A stretch of DNA of 64,000 nucleotides from RGIG3002 sp964449325. GTDB taxonomy: Bacteria; Bacillota; Clostridia; Lachnospirales; Lachnospiraceae. Location: NCBI GenBank assembly GCA_964449325.1, contig CAYUYJ010000009.1, forward strand, positions 1 through 64,000. Reading direction: 5' to 3'. A program made the position numbers and the translations under genes. Under the pieces are notes generated by a model, which had not been told where the DNA came from, searched no databases, and saw only the letters and a program-made list of their open reading frames with translations. Of this stretch, positions 16,102 through 25,512 are shown piece after piece; position 1 is the first letter of the stretch, and every line of letters starts with the position of its first letter.

Positions 16102-18372
16102 ATGAACTTAGAACAGCAGTTACAGGAAATCACAAATAAGGATTACGGAAAAGATATTAAGGCTTGTACAGACAGTGAACTGTATTACAGCATCTTAAAT
16201 TTATCCAAGAAATTAATGGGTGAAAAGCCGGTTATCAGCGGAAGCAAAAAGGTTTATTACATTTCCGCAGAATTCTTAATTGGTAAGCTTTTATCCAATA
16301 ACCTGATTAACTTAGGTGTTTATGACGAACTGGACGAAGTATTAAAAGCAAACGGAAAGGCATTAAGCAAAATCGAAGAAATCGAGCCGGAACCGTCTCT
16401 TGGTAACGGTGGTTTGGGAAGACTTGCAGCATGCTTCCTTGATTCCATTGCTTCTTTAGGACTTCCCGGTGACGGTATCGGTTTAAATTACCATTTTGGT
16501 CTGTTTAAGCAGGTATTCAATGATAAATTACAGTGTGCAGAAAAGAATGACTGGATTGAAAAGCAGTCCTGGTTAAATAAGACAGACGTGTCATTCAAGG
16601 TGGAATTCGGTGACAGAACTGTCACATCCAGATTATATGATATTGATGTAATCGGTTATGAGCAGGGTGTAAACAAATTACACTTATTTGATATTGAAAC
16701 AGTAGATGAAAGTCTTGTAAAAAAAGGTATTGATTTTGATAAAGAAGATATCGAGAAAAACCTTACATTATTCTTATATCCGGATGATTCCGATGAAGCC
16801 GGAAATCTGCTTCGTATTTACCAGCAGTATTTCATGGTTTCCAACGGTGCACAGTTAATCTTAAAAGAAATGAAAGCAAACGGCTACGACTTGCACAAAT
16901 TGTATGACCATGCGGTAATCCAGATTAATGATACACATCCGACCATGGTAATTCCGGAATTAATCCGTATCCTCACAAAAGAGGAAGGCTTCACCATGGA
17001 TGAGGCAATTGAGGTAGTAAGCAAGACCTGTGCTTACACAAACCATACCATTTTAGCAGAAGCTTTGGAAAAATGGCCGTTAAAATATCTGGAGAAGGTA
17101 GTTCCTTCATTAGTGCCGATTATCAAAGAATTAGATAAACGTGTGGCAGCAAAATACGAAGAGAAGAAAGTACAGATTATTGACGAAGATGACAGAGTGC
17201 ATATGGCTCACATTGATATCCACTACGGATTCTCTGTAAACGGTGTTGCTGCAATTCATACAGAAATCTTGAAGGATACGGAATTAAATCATTTTTACAA
17301 GATTTACCCGGAAAAATTCAACAACAAAACAAACGGTATTACCTTCAGAAGATGGCTTCTTTCATGTAACAGAGAGCTTGCAGCGTTCCTTTCCAAAACC
17401 ATTGGTGAGGACTACAAGAAGGATGCTTCCAAGCTGGAAAAATTATTACAGTTCAAGGATGACCAGGCTGTACTTGATGCAATCGCAGCAATTAAGAAGA
17501 ATAAAAAGCAGGAGCTTGTAGATTATGTGAAAGAGGCAGAAGGCGTAGAACTGAACCCGGATTCCATTTTTGATATTCAGGTTAAGAGACTTCACGAGTA
17601 CAAACGCCAGCAGATGAATGCTTTGTATATTATTCACAAATATTTGGAAATCAAAGCAGGTAAAAAGCCTTCCACACCGCTTACCTTCCTGTTCGGTGCA
17701 AAGGCAGCTCCGGCATATGTAATTGCACAGGATATTATTCATTTACTGCTTGTAATGCAGGAAATCATCAATAACGATCCGGAAGTAAGCCCGTACATGA
17801 AGCTGTTAATGGTAGAAAACTACAATGTAAGCTATGCAGAAAAATTAATTCCTGCATGTGATATTTCCGAGCAGATTTCTCTGGCTTCCAAGGAAGCTTC
17901 CGGTACAGGTAACATGAAATTCATGTTAAACGGTGCGGTAACTTTAGGTACTTCCGACGGTGCAAACGTAGAAATTCATGAACTTGTTGGGGATGACAAT
18001 ATTTACATCTTCGGTGAGAAATCCGAACAGGTTATTGAACACTATGAAAAAGCAGATTATGTATCCAAGGATTACTACGAGAAGAGTCCGGTTATCAAAG
18101 AGGCAGTTGACTTCATCGTAAGTAAAGAAGCCTTAAAGGTTGGACACAAGGAAAATCTGGAAAGACTTTACAAAGAACTTCTGAACAAAGACTGGTTCAT
18201 GACCTTACTTGATTTAGAAGATTATATCAAAGTAAAAGACCGGATGTTTGAAGATTACAAGGATACTCAGAAATGGAAGAAGATGATGCTTGTAAACATT
18301 GCCAAGGCAGGTTTCTTCTCATCTGACAGAACTATTGCAGAATACAACAGAGACATTTGGAAATTAAAATAA
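16102..18372 (+). CDS. glgP: Glycogen/starch/maltodextrin phosphorylase
   Basis: A 756-residue PLP enzyme of glycosyltransferase family 35 that releases glucose 1-phosphate from alpha-1,4-glucans in the cytosol. It shows SAEFLIGKLL and EPSLGNGGLGRLAACFLDS in the N-terminal half, INDTHPTM near the middle, and the PLP-lysine region SGTGNMKFMLNGA followed by TSDGANVEI near residues 615-640. The length is that of the compact bacterial enzymes. ATG 16102 with TGGAGGA close upstream is preferred over ATG 16066. Cotranscription with the LacI gene and shared operator sequence with the import operon place it at the phosphorolysis step for maltodextrins and perhaps stored glycogen. Confidence 0.95.
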   Translation: MNLEQQLQEITNKDYGKDIKACTDSELYYSILNLSKKLMGEKPVISGSKKVYYISAEFLIGKLLSNNLINLGVYDELDEVLKANGKALSKIEEIEPEPSLGNGGLGRLAACFLDSIASLGLPGDGIGLNYHFGLFKQVFNDKLQCAEKNDWIEKQSWLNKTDVSFKVEFGDRTVTSRLYDIDVIGYEQGVNKLHLFDIETVDESLVKKGIDFDKEDIEKNLTLFLYPDDSDEAGNLLRIYQQYFMVSNGAQLILKEMKANGYDLHKLYDHAVIQINDTHPTMVIPELIRILTKEEGFTMDEAIEVVSKTCAYTNHTILAEALEKWPLKYLEKVVPSLVPIIKELDKRVAAKYEEKKVQIIDEDDRVHMAHIDIHYGFSVNGVAAIHTEILKDTELNHFYKIYPEKFNNKTNGITFRRWLLSCNRELAAFLSKTIGEDYKKDASKLEKLLQFKDDQAVLDAIAAIKKNKKQELVDYVKEAEGVELNPDSIFDIQVKRLHEYKRQQMNALYIIHKYLEIKAGKKPSTPLTFLFGAKAAPAYVIAQDIIHLLLVMQEIINNDPEVSPYMKLLMVENYNVSYAEKLIPACDISEQISLASKEASGTGNMKFMLNGAVTLGTSDGANVEIHELVGDDNIYIFGEKSEQVIEHYEKADYVSKDYYEKSPVIKEAVDFIVSKEALKVGHKENLERLYKELLNKDWFMTLLDLEDYIKVKDRMFEDYKDTQKWKKMMLVNIAKAGFFSSDRTIAEYNRDIWKLK

Positions 18373-18387
18373 GCTGTGGCTTAGAGA

Positions 18388-18426
18388 AAAGTCCGGGGTA
18401 TAGGAAATACCTTGGACTTTTTTTTA
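18388..18426 (+). terminator. Terminator of the phosphorylase operon
   Basis: AAGTCC (18389-18394) and GGTAT pair with ATACC and GGACTT (18414-18419), followed by eight T. Confidence 0.85.
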
Positions 18427-18518
18427 AAATATTCTGCTCAAGACAGAAATGGGAAATATTTTTGCAAAATGTAGTTTAAGTTTTCCTATAATATTTTATA
18501 TAAATCAAAAGAAAACTA

Positions 18519-18546
18519 TAGACTTTTCATTTTTTTGTGTTACAAT
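18519..18546 (+). promoter_or_regulatory. Promoter of the transaldolase-like gene
   Basis: TAGACT (18519-18524) and TACAAT (18541-18546) with a 16-base spacer. Confidence 0.5.
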
Positions 18547-18593
18547 GAAGATATAAAAAGCAACATACATACTATCTTTAGTGGAGGGTTACT

Positions 18594-19247
18594 ATGAAAT
18601 TCTTTATTGACACAGCAAATGTAGAGGATATTAGAAAAGCAAATGACATGGGTGTTATCTGCGGTGTTACGACCAACCCGTCCCTGATTGCAAAAGAGGG
18701 AAGAGATTTTGCAGAAGTAATTAAAGAGATTACCTCTATTGTAGACGGACCTATCAGCGGGGAAGTGAAAGCTACAACCGTGGATGCGGAAGGTATGATT
18801 AAAGAAGGTCGTGAAATTGCAAAGATTCATCCGAACATGGTAGTGAAAATCCCGATGACCGTAGAAGGCTTAAAAGCAGTGAAAGTACTGGCAGCAGAAG
18901 GAATCAAGACGAATGTAACGCTGGTATTTTCCGCAAATCAGGCACTTTTGGCGGCAAGAGCAGGCGCTACCTATGTTTCTCCGTTTTTAGGACGTCTGGA
19001 TGATATTTCACAGCCGGGAATCGATTTAATCCGTACTATTTCCGAAATTTTCGCTATTTATGATTTGGATTGCGAAATTATCGCAGCAAGCGTAAGAAAT
19101 CCGATACATGTTACCGATTGTGCACTGGCAGGTGCTGATATTGCCACAGTCCCGTACAATGTAATTGTACAGATGACAAAACATCCGCTTACGGATGCAG
19201 GAATTGCAAAATTCCAAGCTGATTATAAAGCTGTTTTTGGGGAATAA
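18594..19247 (+). CDS. tal: Transaldolase / fructose-6-phosphate aldolase family
   Basis: A 217-residue class I aldolase of the small TalC/FSA subfamily. It opens with MKFFIDTANVEDIR, then GVTTNPSL near residue 24, the Schiff-base lysine in VVKIPMT near residue 85, NVTLVFSANQA near 104 and ASVRNP near 163. It transfers dihydroxyacetone units in the non-oxidative pentose phosphate pathway, or cleaves fructose 6-phosphate; the two activities cannot be told apart safely by eye, but clostridial proteins of this length are usually called transaldolase. It has a GGAGGG site, its own promoter and its own terminator. Confidence 0.92.
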   Translation: MKFFIDTANVEDIRKANDMGVICGVTTNPSLIAKEGRDFAEVIKEITSIVDGPISGEVKATTVDAEGMIKEGREIAKIHPNMVVKIPMTVEGLKAVKVLAAEGIKTNVTLVFSANQALLAARAGATYVSPFLGRLDDISQPGIDLIRTISEIFAIYDLDCEIIAASVRNPIHVTDCALAGADIATVPYNVIVQMTKHPLTDAGIAKFQADYKAVFGE

Positions 19248-19274
19248 TATTTACATAGATTTATGAAATTTGGG

Positions 19275-19322
19275 AAAAGCGGTGCTGTTTCTTCTTATGG
19301 GGAGACAGCACTGCTTTTTTCG
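19275..19322 (+). terminator. Terminator of the transaldolase gene
   Basis: AAAAGCGGTGCTGT pairs with ACAGCACTGCTTTT around a 16-base loop, with one internal G-T pair, followed by T. Confidence 0.85.
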
Positions 19323-19354
19323 TATGGGCTCGTATGTAGTCTGCAATAAAAAGA

Positions 19355-19383
19355 TTGTAAAAACACTGCATTCTGATTAAAAT
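19355..19383 (+). promoter_or_regulatory. Promoter of the PHP-sbcDC operon
   Basis: TTGTAA (19355-19360) and TAAAAT (19378-19383) with a 17-base spacer, 43 bases before the start codon. Confidence 0.6.
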
Positions 19384-19426
19384 AAGAAAAGAGATTATTT
19401 ATGCATTTTGACAGATTGGAGACAAC

Positions 19427-20176
19427 ATGATACAGGAAGAATTTCCCTTTTTATATGAAACACATATGCACACCCTGGAGGCCAGTGCCTGTGCCCACAA
19501 CAGTGGAAGTCAGATGGCGAGAGCCTACAAGGAAGCCGGTTATACGGGGATTATTATTACCGACCATAACTGGGGCGGAAATACCCGGATAAACAACGGA
19601 TTTCCATGGAAATTTTGGGTTGAAAATTTTGCAAAAGGCTATGAAGAAGCCAAAAAAGAAGGAGACAAAATCGGTTTGGATGTATATTTCGGCTGGGAAG
19701 CGGGCTATCGGGGAACCGAATTTTTGATTTATGGTTTGGACAAGGAATGGATGCTTGCTCACCCTGAAATCAAAACAGCAACGATAGAAGAGCAGTATCG
19801 GCTTGTAAAAGAAGGCGGAGGTATGGTAATTCATGCACATCCGTACAGAGAAGAATGGTACATTCCCGAAATTTTACTTTATCCCGACTATGTGGATGGT
19901 GTGGAAGGGGTAAACGGGACTCACTCTAATACCAAAAGCATTTCCCATAACGATCCGGATTTTGATACAAGGGCAATCGCTTATGCAAAACAACACGGAA
20001 AACCGATTACAGCCGGATCGGATATGCATACAACGGACCTTTTAGGGGCAGGCGTAGCATTTAAAACCAGACTGAACGGAATACAGGATTATATAGAGAG
20101 AATCAAGTCCGGCAAAGATTATGTGGTTACAAACGGAGAAACATGGTATGACTGTCATGGGAATGTAATCGAATAG
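19427..20176 (+). CDS. PHP-domain phosphoesterase
   Basis: A 249-residue PHP-superfamily metal hydrolase. The four metal motifs are seen: THMHT at residue about 12, ITDHNW near 44, VIHAHPYR near 136 and GSDMHTTD near 194. This is the signature of trinuclear-metal phosphoesterases of the histidinol-phosphatase/DNA polymerase PHP type. The substrate is unknown. The stop codon lies 61 bases before the sbcD start, so it is probably cotranscribed with sbcDC, but a role in DNA repair is only a guess from position. Confidence 0.85.
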   Translation: MIQEEFPFLYETHMHTLEASACAHNSGSQMARAYKEAGYTGIIITDHNWGGNTRINNGFPWKFWVENFAKGYEEAKKEGDKIGLDVYFGWEAGYRGTEFLIYGLDKEWMLAHPEIKTATIEEQYRLVKEGGGMVIHAHPYREEWYIPEILLYPDYVDGVEGVNGTHSNTKSISHNDPDFDTRAIAYAKQHGKPITAGSDMHTTDLLGAGVAFKTRLNGIQDYIERIKSGKDYVVTNGETWYDCHGNVIE

Positions 20177-20237
20177 GTTGGATAAATTCTTTGCAGGACG
20201 TTGTCGGCAATTAGGATATAGAAAAGGAAGCAGTTTT

Positions 20238-21377
20238 ATGAAATTTTTACACACCGGAGACTTGCATATCGGTAAAATACTGCATGAAATCTCTTTATTG
20301 GAGGATCAAAAGTATATTTTGCAGGAAATCATGCAAATTGCAGAGAGAGAAAAAGTTGATGCGGTTGTCATAGCAGGAGATGTTTATGACAGGAGCATTC
20401 CGGCTGTGGAAGCCGTGTCGCTTTTAGGTACTTTCCTGACAGAACTGTCACAAAAAGGAATTGCAGTACTGCTTATCAGCGGAAACCATGATTCCGGGGA
20501 GCGTCTTGCCTTTATGGATACCGTGCTGGAAAAACAGCGGATTTTTATTGCCGGTGACGGAAACGGAAAACTTTCCAGAGTGGATTTCACAGATCAGGAC
20601 GAGATAGTGACCTTTGTGCTGCTTCCCTTTGTGAAACCGGCACAGACAGGGGCAAAAAACAGTGATGAAGCAGTACGGTTGATTTTGGAAAGAGAGGGCT
20701 TTGCGGGAGAAAATAAAGAGTCCAATCACCGATATGTTTTAGTGACCCATTTTTTTGTGACGGATGCCGGAAAAGAGCCGGAGCTGTCGGATTCGGAAAG
20801 TCCGGTGCATGTGGGCGGAATTGATAACGTGAAAGCAGAGGTGTTTTCCTTTTTTGATTATGTGGCATTGGGTCATATTCATAAACCGCAGAAAATCGGA
20901 GAAAGGGAAATATATTATGCGGGAACACCTTTAAAATACTCTTTTTCGGAAACCATGCAGGAAAAGAGTGTAATTTTGGTAGAAATGGAAAAGGGAAAAA
21001 CGAAGGTTACAAGATGTCCGCTGCATCCTCTTAGGGATATGCGCAAAATTAGGGGAAAACTGGAGGAACTTTTGAAGCCGGAAATCGCAGCCTTGGAAAA
21101 TTCGGAGGATTACATTCAGGCAACCCTGACAAATATGGAGGAACTGATTGACCCCATCGGTACACTGCGCAGCGTTTACCCGAACATCATGCAGATTATT
21201 TTGGAAAAGAATGAGGGAAAAGGCGATACGATAGGAAAGCGTGCAGAGCAGGTCAAACAGAAATCCATAGAAGAGCTGTTTGAGGAGTTTTATGAAAATT
21301 TACGCGGAGAAAAAATGGACGAAGACAGACGGGCGGAGGTTCGTAAGGCATTGGAAGAAAACGGAGGCAATAAATGA
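20238..21377 (+). CDS. sbcD: Exonuclease subunit SbcD (Mre11-like)
   Basis: A 379-residue metallophosphoesterase nuclease subunit. It shows HTGDLHIGK at the N-terminus, IAGDVYDR near 48, SGNHDSGER near 80, a histidine in VTHFF near 160 and ALGHIHKP near 200. With SbcC it forms the ATP-driven nuclease that opens hairpins and processes DNA ends. ATG 20238 has AAAAGGAAG upstream; the frame can be extended to 20178 but the conserved domain begins right at 20238. The stop overlaps the sbcC start by four bases (ATGA), indicating translational coupling. Confidence 0.93.
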   Translation: MKFLHTGDLHIGKILHEISLLEDQKYILQEIMQIAEREKVDAVVIAGDVYDRSIPAVEAVSLLGTFLTELSQKGIAVLLISGNHDSGERLAFMDTVLEKQRIFIAGDGNGKLSRVDFTDQDEIVTFVLLPFVKPAQTGAKNSDEAVRLILEREGFAGENKESNHRYVLVTHFFVTDAGKEPELSDSESPVHVGGIDNVKAEVFSFFDYVALGHIHKPQKIGEREIYYAGTPLKYSFSETMQEKSVILVEMEKGKTKVTRCPLHPLRDMRKIRGKLEELLKPEIAALENSEDYIQATLTNMEELIDPIGTLRSVYPNIMQIILEKNEGKGDTIGKRAEQVKQKSIEELFEEFYENLRGEKMDEDRRAEVRKALEENGGNK

Positions 21378-24028
21378 AGCCGATAGAATTGGAAATATCA
21401 GCATGGGGACCATATAAACAGCTGGAAAAATTACAATTTGAAAGACTTTGGGCGCGTGGGCTTTTCTTAGTAACCGGGCCCACAGGTGCAGGAAAGACGA
21501 CGGTTTTTGATGCTATCTGCTTTGCCCTGTACGGCACCTTAAGCGGACAAATGCGGGAAAAAAACAGTGTCCGCTCTGATTTTGCAGACAAAGATACCAA
21601 AACCTATGTGAAATTAAAAATGGAGCATAAGGGACAGCTTTATGAGATTTATCGAAATCCTGAGTATCTGCGACCGAAAAAGCGGAGAAACGGCACTGAG
21701 GAGTGGACGAAAGAACGGGAAAATGCCATTTTAACAATGCCGGATTCCTCCTGCATTGAAGGAGCGGGAGAAGTAACCAGAAAGATACAGGAAATATTGG
21801 CGCTGGACTATGTGCAGTTTAAGCAGATTTCTATGATAGCACAGGGGGAATTTGCAAAGCTTCTGACCGAATCTCCCGGGGAAAAAATCAAAATATTCCG
21901 AAAGCTGTTCGGAACAGCGGTTGTGGAACAGTTTGCGGCAAATCTTAGAAATAAATCCGGTAAACTCTATAAGGAGGTTATGGAATACCGGCATAGAATG
22001 GATGAGGATGTGAAACTTCTTCACGAGGACAGTGAGGAATGGAAGAATCTTCTGGACAATCCTGACAGAAGCTATGAGGCGGTTTTCCGATATTTGGAAG
22101 TACTTTTGAAGGAAGATAAGGAACGGAAAAAGACAGCAGACAAGGCTTATGAAAAAGCAGACAAGGAGGAAAAGGAGCTGGCTTTAAAAAAGGCAGAGCT
22201 TGAAAGAGTAAAGGAGACGACAGCCAGACTGGAAAAGCAAAAAGAACGGCTTTCTTTGTGCAAAGCAGAAAAAGAAAAGTATGAAAAGAAAGAAAAAGAA
22301 GCAGAGCAGATACGCCGTGCTCAGCTTGTTGAACCGGCATATATTCAGCTAAGCAACAAAAGAGAGCAGAAGGAAAAACTGGAAAAGAAGCTCATAGATT
22401 TACAAAAGGAAATGCAGACGCTGGAAACAAGACTACAGGAAAATCTGTTTTTTTATCAAAACAAGGATACTCTTCTGGCACTTCTTTCCGTAGAGAAAGA
22501 AAAAAAGGAATGTGAAGAAGAAAAGCAAAAGAGCCTGACATTGTGGAAGGAAAAGCAGGATGAACTGGAGAAACTGAAAGGGGAGTATGTTCTGGCGGAA
22601 GAAAAAGTATGGGAAAGGCGGGAAAGGCTGGAACAGGCAGAGGAATTTTATCGCCGTTCGGCAATCGGTATTGCAGTAAAAATGCTGGAAAAAGGGAAGC
22701 CTTGCCCTGTCTGTGGCTCTACAGAGCATCCGAAGCCGGCAGAGAAAACGGAAAACGGGATTGACGAAAAGACGCTAAAGAAGCTTCGTGAACAGTATGA
22801 GACAGAGAATCAAAAGATGCTTCAGGTACATGAGCAGGCGTTGTTAAAACAGGCAGAAGGAACTGCCTTAGAGAAGGAAAGAAAGAAAAACGAAGAAAAA
22901 CTGGAAAGAATTCTGCAGGAAGAACGGAAGCAGGAGGAACAGATTTGCTGGGGAGACAGGGACAGCACAGAGTTTTTTAAGAATACCGATAGGAAAAAAG
23001 AGGAACTGGAAGAACGGGCAACGGCTTATCAAAAGGCGCAGATTCTCCTTACGGAAAAGGAAGCGGAAAAAGGGCGTGTCAACATGGAACTGACAGAGAT
23101 GTCAGAAACGGTGACAGACTTGACAAATGCCTATAAACAGGCATTATTCGAGAATCATCTGATGGATGAGCAGACTTTTTTCTCTTATCGAGAGAGAAAA
23201 GAGGAAGAGGACGTTTTACGAGAAGAATGTCGACAATATCAGGAAGAATTACAAACATTAACTAATTTGGTCAATCATTTACAAGAGGAAGTAAACTCTT
23301 ATGAAAGGATAAAGGAAGAGCCGGCAGAAAGTGATGAATTGGAAGAGAAGCTTGCTTTGTGCAGGCAGGAGAAGACAAACAGGAACAAAGAACGGGAAAG
23401 AACAGGCCAACGGATTTTGGAAATCAAGAAAATATTACAGACATTGAAAGAAAAACAGGAAAGTATGGAGAGCCTGAGCAGGGAATACGGAATCGTAAAG
23501 GATTTGGACAATCTGGCAAGCGGAAACAATGCAAAACGGCTTGTATTTGAGCAGTATGTGTTGGCGGCATATTTCGAGCAGGTACTGGAGGCAGCCAATG
23601 TCCGCTTTGAAAAAATGACTGCCGGAAGATATACCATGTTCCGCAGTGAAGAGGTGTCAGACGGAAGAAGTAAGGACAGCATGGAAATTTGTGTGATGGA
23701 TTATTATACCGGAAAAGCACGTCCGGTAAAAACGCTTTCCGGTGGTGAGACCTTTAAAGCATCTCTTTCGCTGGCATTGGGATTGAGTGATGTTATCGGG
23801 CGTACCAATGGAGGCATTCGGGTAGAAACATTATTTATTGATGAGGGCTTTGGAGCATTGGACAGTGAGTCTTTGGAGCAGGCATGTGCGGCATTGACTT
23901 CATTGGTCGAAAAGGACAGGCTTATTGGTATTATTTCTCATGTACCGGAACTACGGGAGCGGATTGACAACCAAGTTGTTATCAGAAAAACCAACAGTGG
24001 CAGCCGGATAGAAAATATGGTAGGCTGA
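21374..24028 (+). CDS. sbcC: Exonuclease subunit SbcC (Rad50-like ATPase)
   Basis: An 884-residue SMC-like ATPase. Walker A GPTGAGKTT lies near residue 34, then come two long Glu/Lys-rich coiled-coil arms (about 180-440 and 470-720) joined by the zinc hook GKPCPVCGSTEHPK (CxxC near residues 443-446), the signature LSGGETFKASLSLALG near 788, and Walker B FIDEGFGALD near 824. It is the ATP-dependent partner of SbcD in DNA-end and hairpin processing. Length is somewhat below the 1000+ residues of the E. coli protein, as usual in Clostridia. Confidence 0.94.
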   Translation: MKPIELEISAWGPYKQLEKLQFERLWARGLFLVTGPTGAGKTTVFDAICFALYGTLSGQMREKNSVRSDFADKDTKTYVKLKMEHKGQLYEIYRNPEYLRPKKRRNGTEEWTKERENAILTMPDSSCIEGAGEVTRKIQEILALDYVQFKQISMIAQGEFAKLLTESPGEKIKIFRKLFGTAVVEQFAANLRNKSGKLYKEVMEYRHRMDEDVKLLHEDSEEWKNLLDNPDRSYEAVFRYLEVLLKEDKERKKTADKAYEKADKEEKELALKKAELERVKETTARLEKQKERLSLCKAEKEKYEKKEKEAEQIRRAQLVEPAYIQLSNKREQKEKLEKKLIDLQKEMQTLETRLQENLFFYQNKDTLLALLSVEKEKKECEEEKQKSLTLWKEKQDELEKLKGEYVLAEEKVWERRERLEQAEEFYRRSAIGIAVKMLEKGKPCPVCGSTEHPKPAEKTENGIDEKTLKKLREQYETENQKMLQVHEQALLKQAEGTALEKERKKNEEKLERILQEERKQEEQICWGDRDSTEFFKNTDRKKEELEERATAYQKAQILLTEKEAEKGRVNMELTEMSETVTDLTNAYKQALFENHLMDEQTFFSYRERKEEEDVLREECRQYQEELQTLTNLVNHLQEEVNSYERIKEEPAESDELEEKLALCRQEKTNRNKERERTGQRILEIKKILQTLKEKQESMESLSREYGIVKDLDNLASGNNAKRLVFEQYVLAAYFEQVLEAANVRFEKMTAGRYTMFRSEEVSDGRSKDSMEICVMDYYTGKARPVKTLSGGETFKASLSLALGLSDVIGRTNGGIRVETLFIDEGFGALDSESLEQACAALTSLVEKDRLIGIISHVPELRERIDNQVVIRKTNSGSRIENMVG

Positions 24029-24064
24029 TAAAGAAAGAAAAGAAGGATAAGAAAACCAAGAAGT

Positions 24065-25150
24065 ATGAGGAAAATAAAAACAGAAAACAGAAACAAAATG
24101 AAAAAAACGGCAGCTTGTCTGTTGGCCCTGACTGTTGGTCTTGGCGGCTTGACAGCGTGTGGTAATAAGGCAGACACCGACACGAAGGTTGTTTTGACGA
24201 CGGGGTTTCATAAAGATGAAGTATTCCGTATCGAGAAAATGTCCTGTACCCTGCCGGAAATTATGGTATATCTGACCACTACCCAGAATCAATATGAGAG
24301 TGTTTATGGGGATAAAATATGGGAAGTGGATTTAGACGGAGTGACTTTAGAAGAAAATGTGAAAGAGACGGTGCTTGCAAACATAGCACAGGTGAAAACC
24401 ATGAATCTTTTGGCGAAGCAGCATCAGGTAGTCCTTTCGGATGAAGAAATGCAGACAGCGAAACAGGCGGCAGCAGCCTATTACAGCAGTTTGAATGAGA
24501 GTGAAATTTCTCAAATGGGGATTACGGAAGAGACCATAGTAGGGTTGTATTCCGAATATGCTCTTGCGGCAAAGGTTTACGAGTACATTATTAAAGATAT
24601 CAATCCGGAAATCAGTGATGATGAAGCGAGAACCATTACGGTGGAGCATATTCTCATAAAGACCTATATGCTGGACGGAACCGGAAAAAAGGTAGAATAT
24701 ACAGAGAGTGCAAAGCAGGAGGCCTACGAAAAGGCGAAAGAAGTGTTGCAGAAAGCGCAGTCCGGCGAACAGGATTTTGAATCCCTGATTAAGACCTACA
24801 GTGAAGATGCGACCGCCACCTATTCTTTTGGAAAGGGAATGATGGATCCGGCATTTGAAGAGGCAGCATTTAATTTAGGAACCGGAGAAATCAGTGATAT
24901 TGTGGAGACGGAGTTTGGCTATCATATCATTAAATGTATCAGCACTTTCAATAAAGAGGAAACGGATGCAAATAAGGTGAAGATTGTGGAGCAGCGCAAG
25001 GAGGAAGTGTTTGGGGAAGAATATGACAGGTTTGTCAATTCCTTGACAAGAAAACTGAATGAACCACTGTGGGAGGAAGTCACCTTTATACATGACACAA
25101 ATGTCACTACAAAAAATTTCTTTGATATATATGAGGAATATTTTCAGTAG
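24065..25150 (+). CDS. prsA: Peptidyl-prolyl isomerase lipoprotein (PrsA-like)
   Basis: A 361-residue extracytoplasmic foldase. The signal peptide ends in the lipobox GGLTAC (Cys about 31), followed by an N-terminal SurA/PrsA-like helical part (50-190) and a parvulin rotamase domain (about 200-310) with TVEHILIKT, LIKTYSEDA, GMMDPAFEEAAFNL and FGYHIIKC. It would help secreted proteins fold at the outer face of the membrane. Two starts are possible, ATG 24065 and ATG 24098; neither has an ideal ribosome site, and the shorter form still has a complete signal peptide. It may be cotranscribed with sbcC, 36 bases upstream. Confidence 0.85.
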   Translation: MRKIKTENRNKMKKTAACLLALTVGLGGLTACGNKADTDTKVVLTTGFHKDEVFRIEKMSCTLPEIMVYLTTTQNQYESVYGDKIWEVDLDGVTLEENVKETVLANIAQVKTMNLLAKQHQVVLSDEEMQTAKQAAAAYYSSLNESEISQMGITEETIVGLYSEYALAAKVYEYIIKDINPEISDDEARTITVEHILIKTYMLDGTGKKVEYTESAKQEAYEKAKEVLQKAQSGEQDFESLIKTYSEDATATYSFGKGMMDPAFEEAAFNLGTGEISDIVETEFGYHIIKCISTFNKEETDANKVKIVEQRKEEVFGEEYDRFVNSLTRKLNEPLWEEVTFIHDTNVTTKNFFDIYEEYFQ

Positions 25151-25329
25151 AATTGGAACAGCCTGATACAGAGTATATCAACATGAAACTGGGGCTTGAC
25201 GGAGAGATGGCAGCTTTTCCGAAAGAACAATTGCGCTGAGTGTATTAGGAAAAATAATTGGTATAATATCAGTTTACAAAAATTTTAGAAATCCGGAACC
25301 CCCGTAAATAAGGCATTTATAGGAAATTA

Positions 25330-25356
25330 TTAGCACTCAAAGGAAATGAGTGCTAA
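25330..25356. promoter_or_regulatory. CIRCE element (HrcA operator)
   Basis: TTAGCACTC at 25330-25338, a nine-base spacer, and GAGTGCTAA at 25348-25356 match the CIRCE consensus perfectly. HrcA binding here would repress htpG at normal temperature. The element lies just upstream of the -35 box at 25364, not between promoter and gene as is most common; a TATAAT at 25262-25267 upstream could belong to a second promoter. Confidence 0.95.
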
Positions 25357-25363
25357 TTTTCTG

Positions 25364-25392
25364 TTGACTTCTAAATGGGAACGCACTAAAAT
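25364..25392 (+). promoter_or_regulatory. Promoter of htpG
   Basis: TTGACT (25364-25369) and TAAAAT (25387-25392) with a 17-base spacer, seven bases after the CIRCE element. A leader of about 115 bases without recognised structure follows. The remainder of the 25151-25512 gap shows no gene; a stretch of about 28 open codons ending at 25239 looks like chance or a fragment. Confidence 0.7.
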
Positions 25393-25512
25393 AACCTTAT
25401 CGCTTAAAAACGTGAGCAGATTTCAGTCTGTAAAAGGTTACGGGACAGAGCAGACCTTAGTCTTCTCACAGCAAAATAAAAGGAAAAAGAAAGAAAAAGG
25501 AAGTGTGTGAAA

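Noticed and set aside
25150..25239. Short open stretch after the prsA stop that reads ELEQPDTEYINMKLGLDGEM and ends shortly after
   Set aside because: No ribosome site, only about 30 codons, no similarity recognised; could be a remnant but not supportable as a gene.
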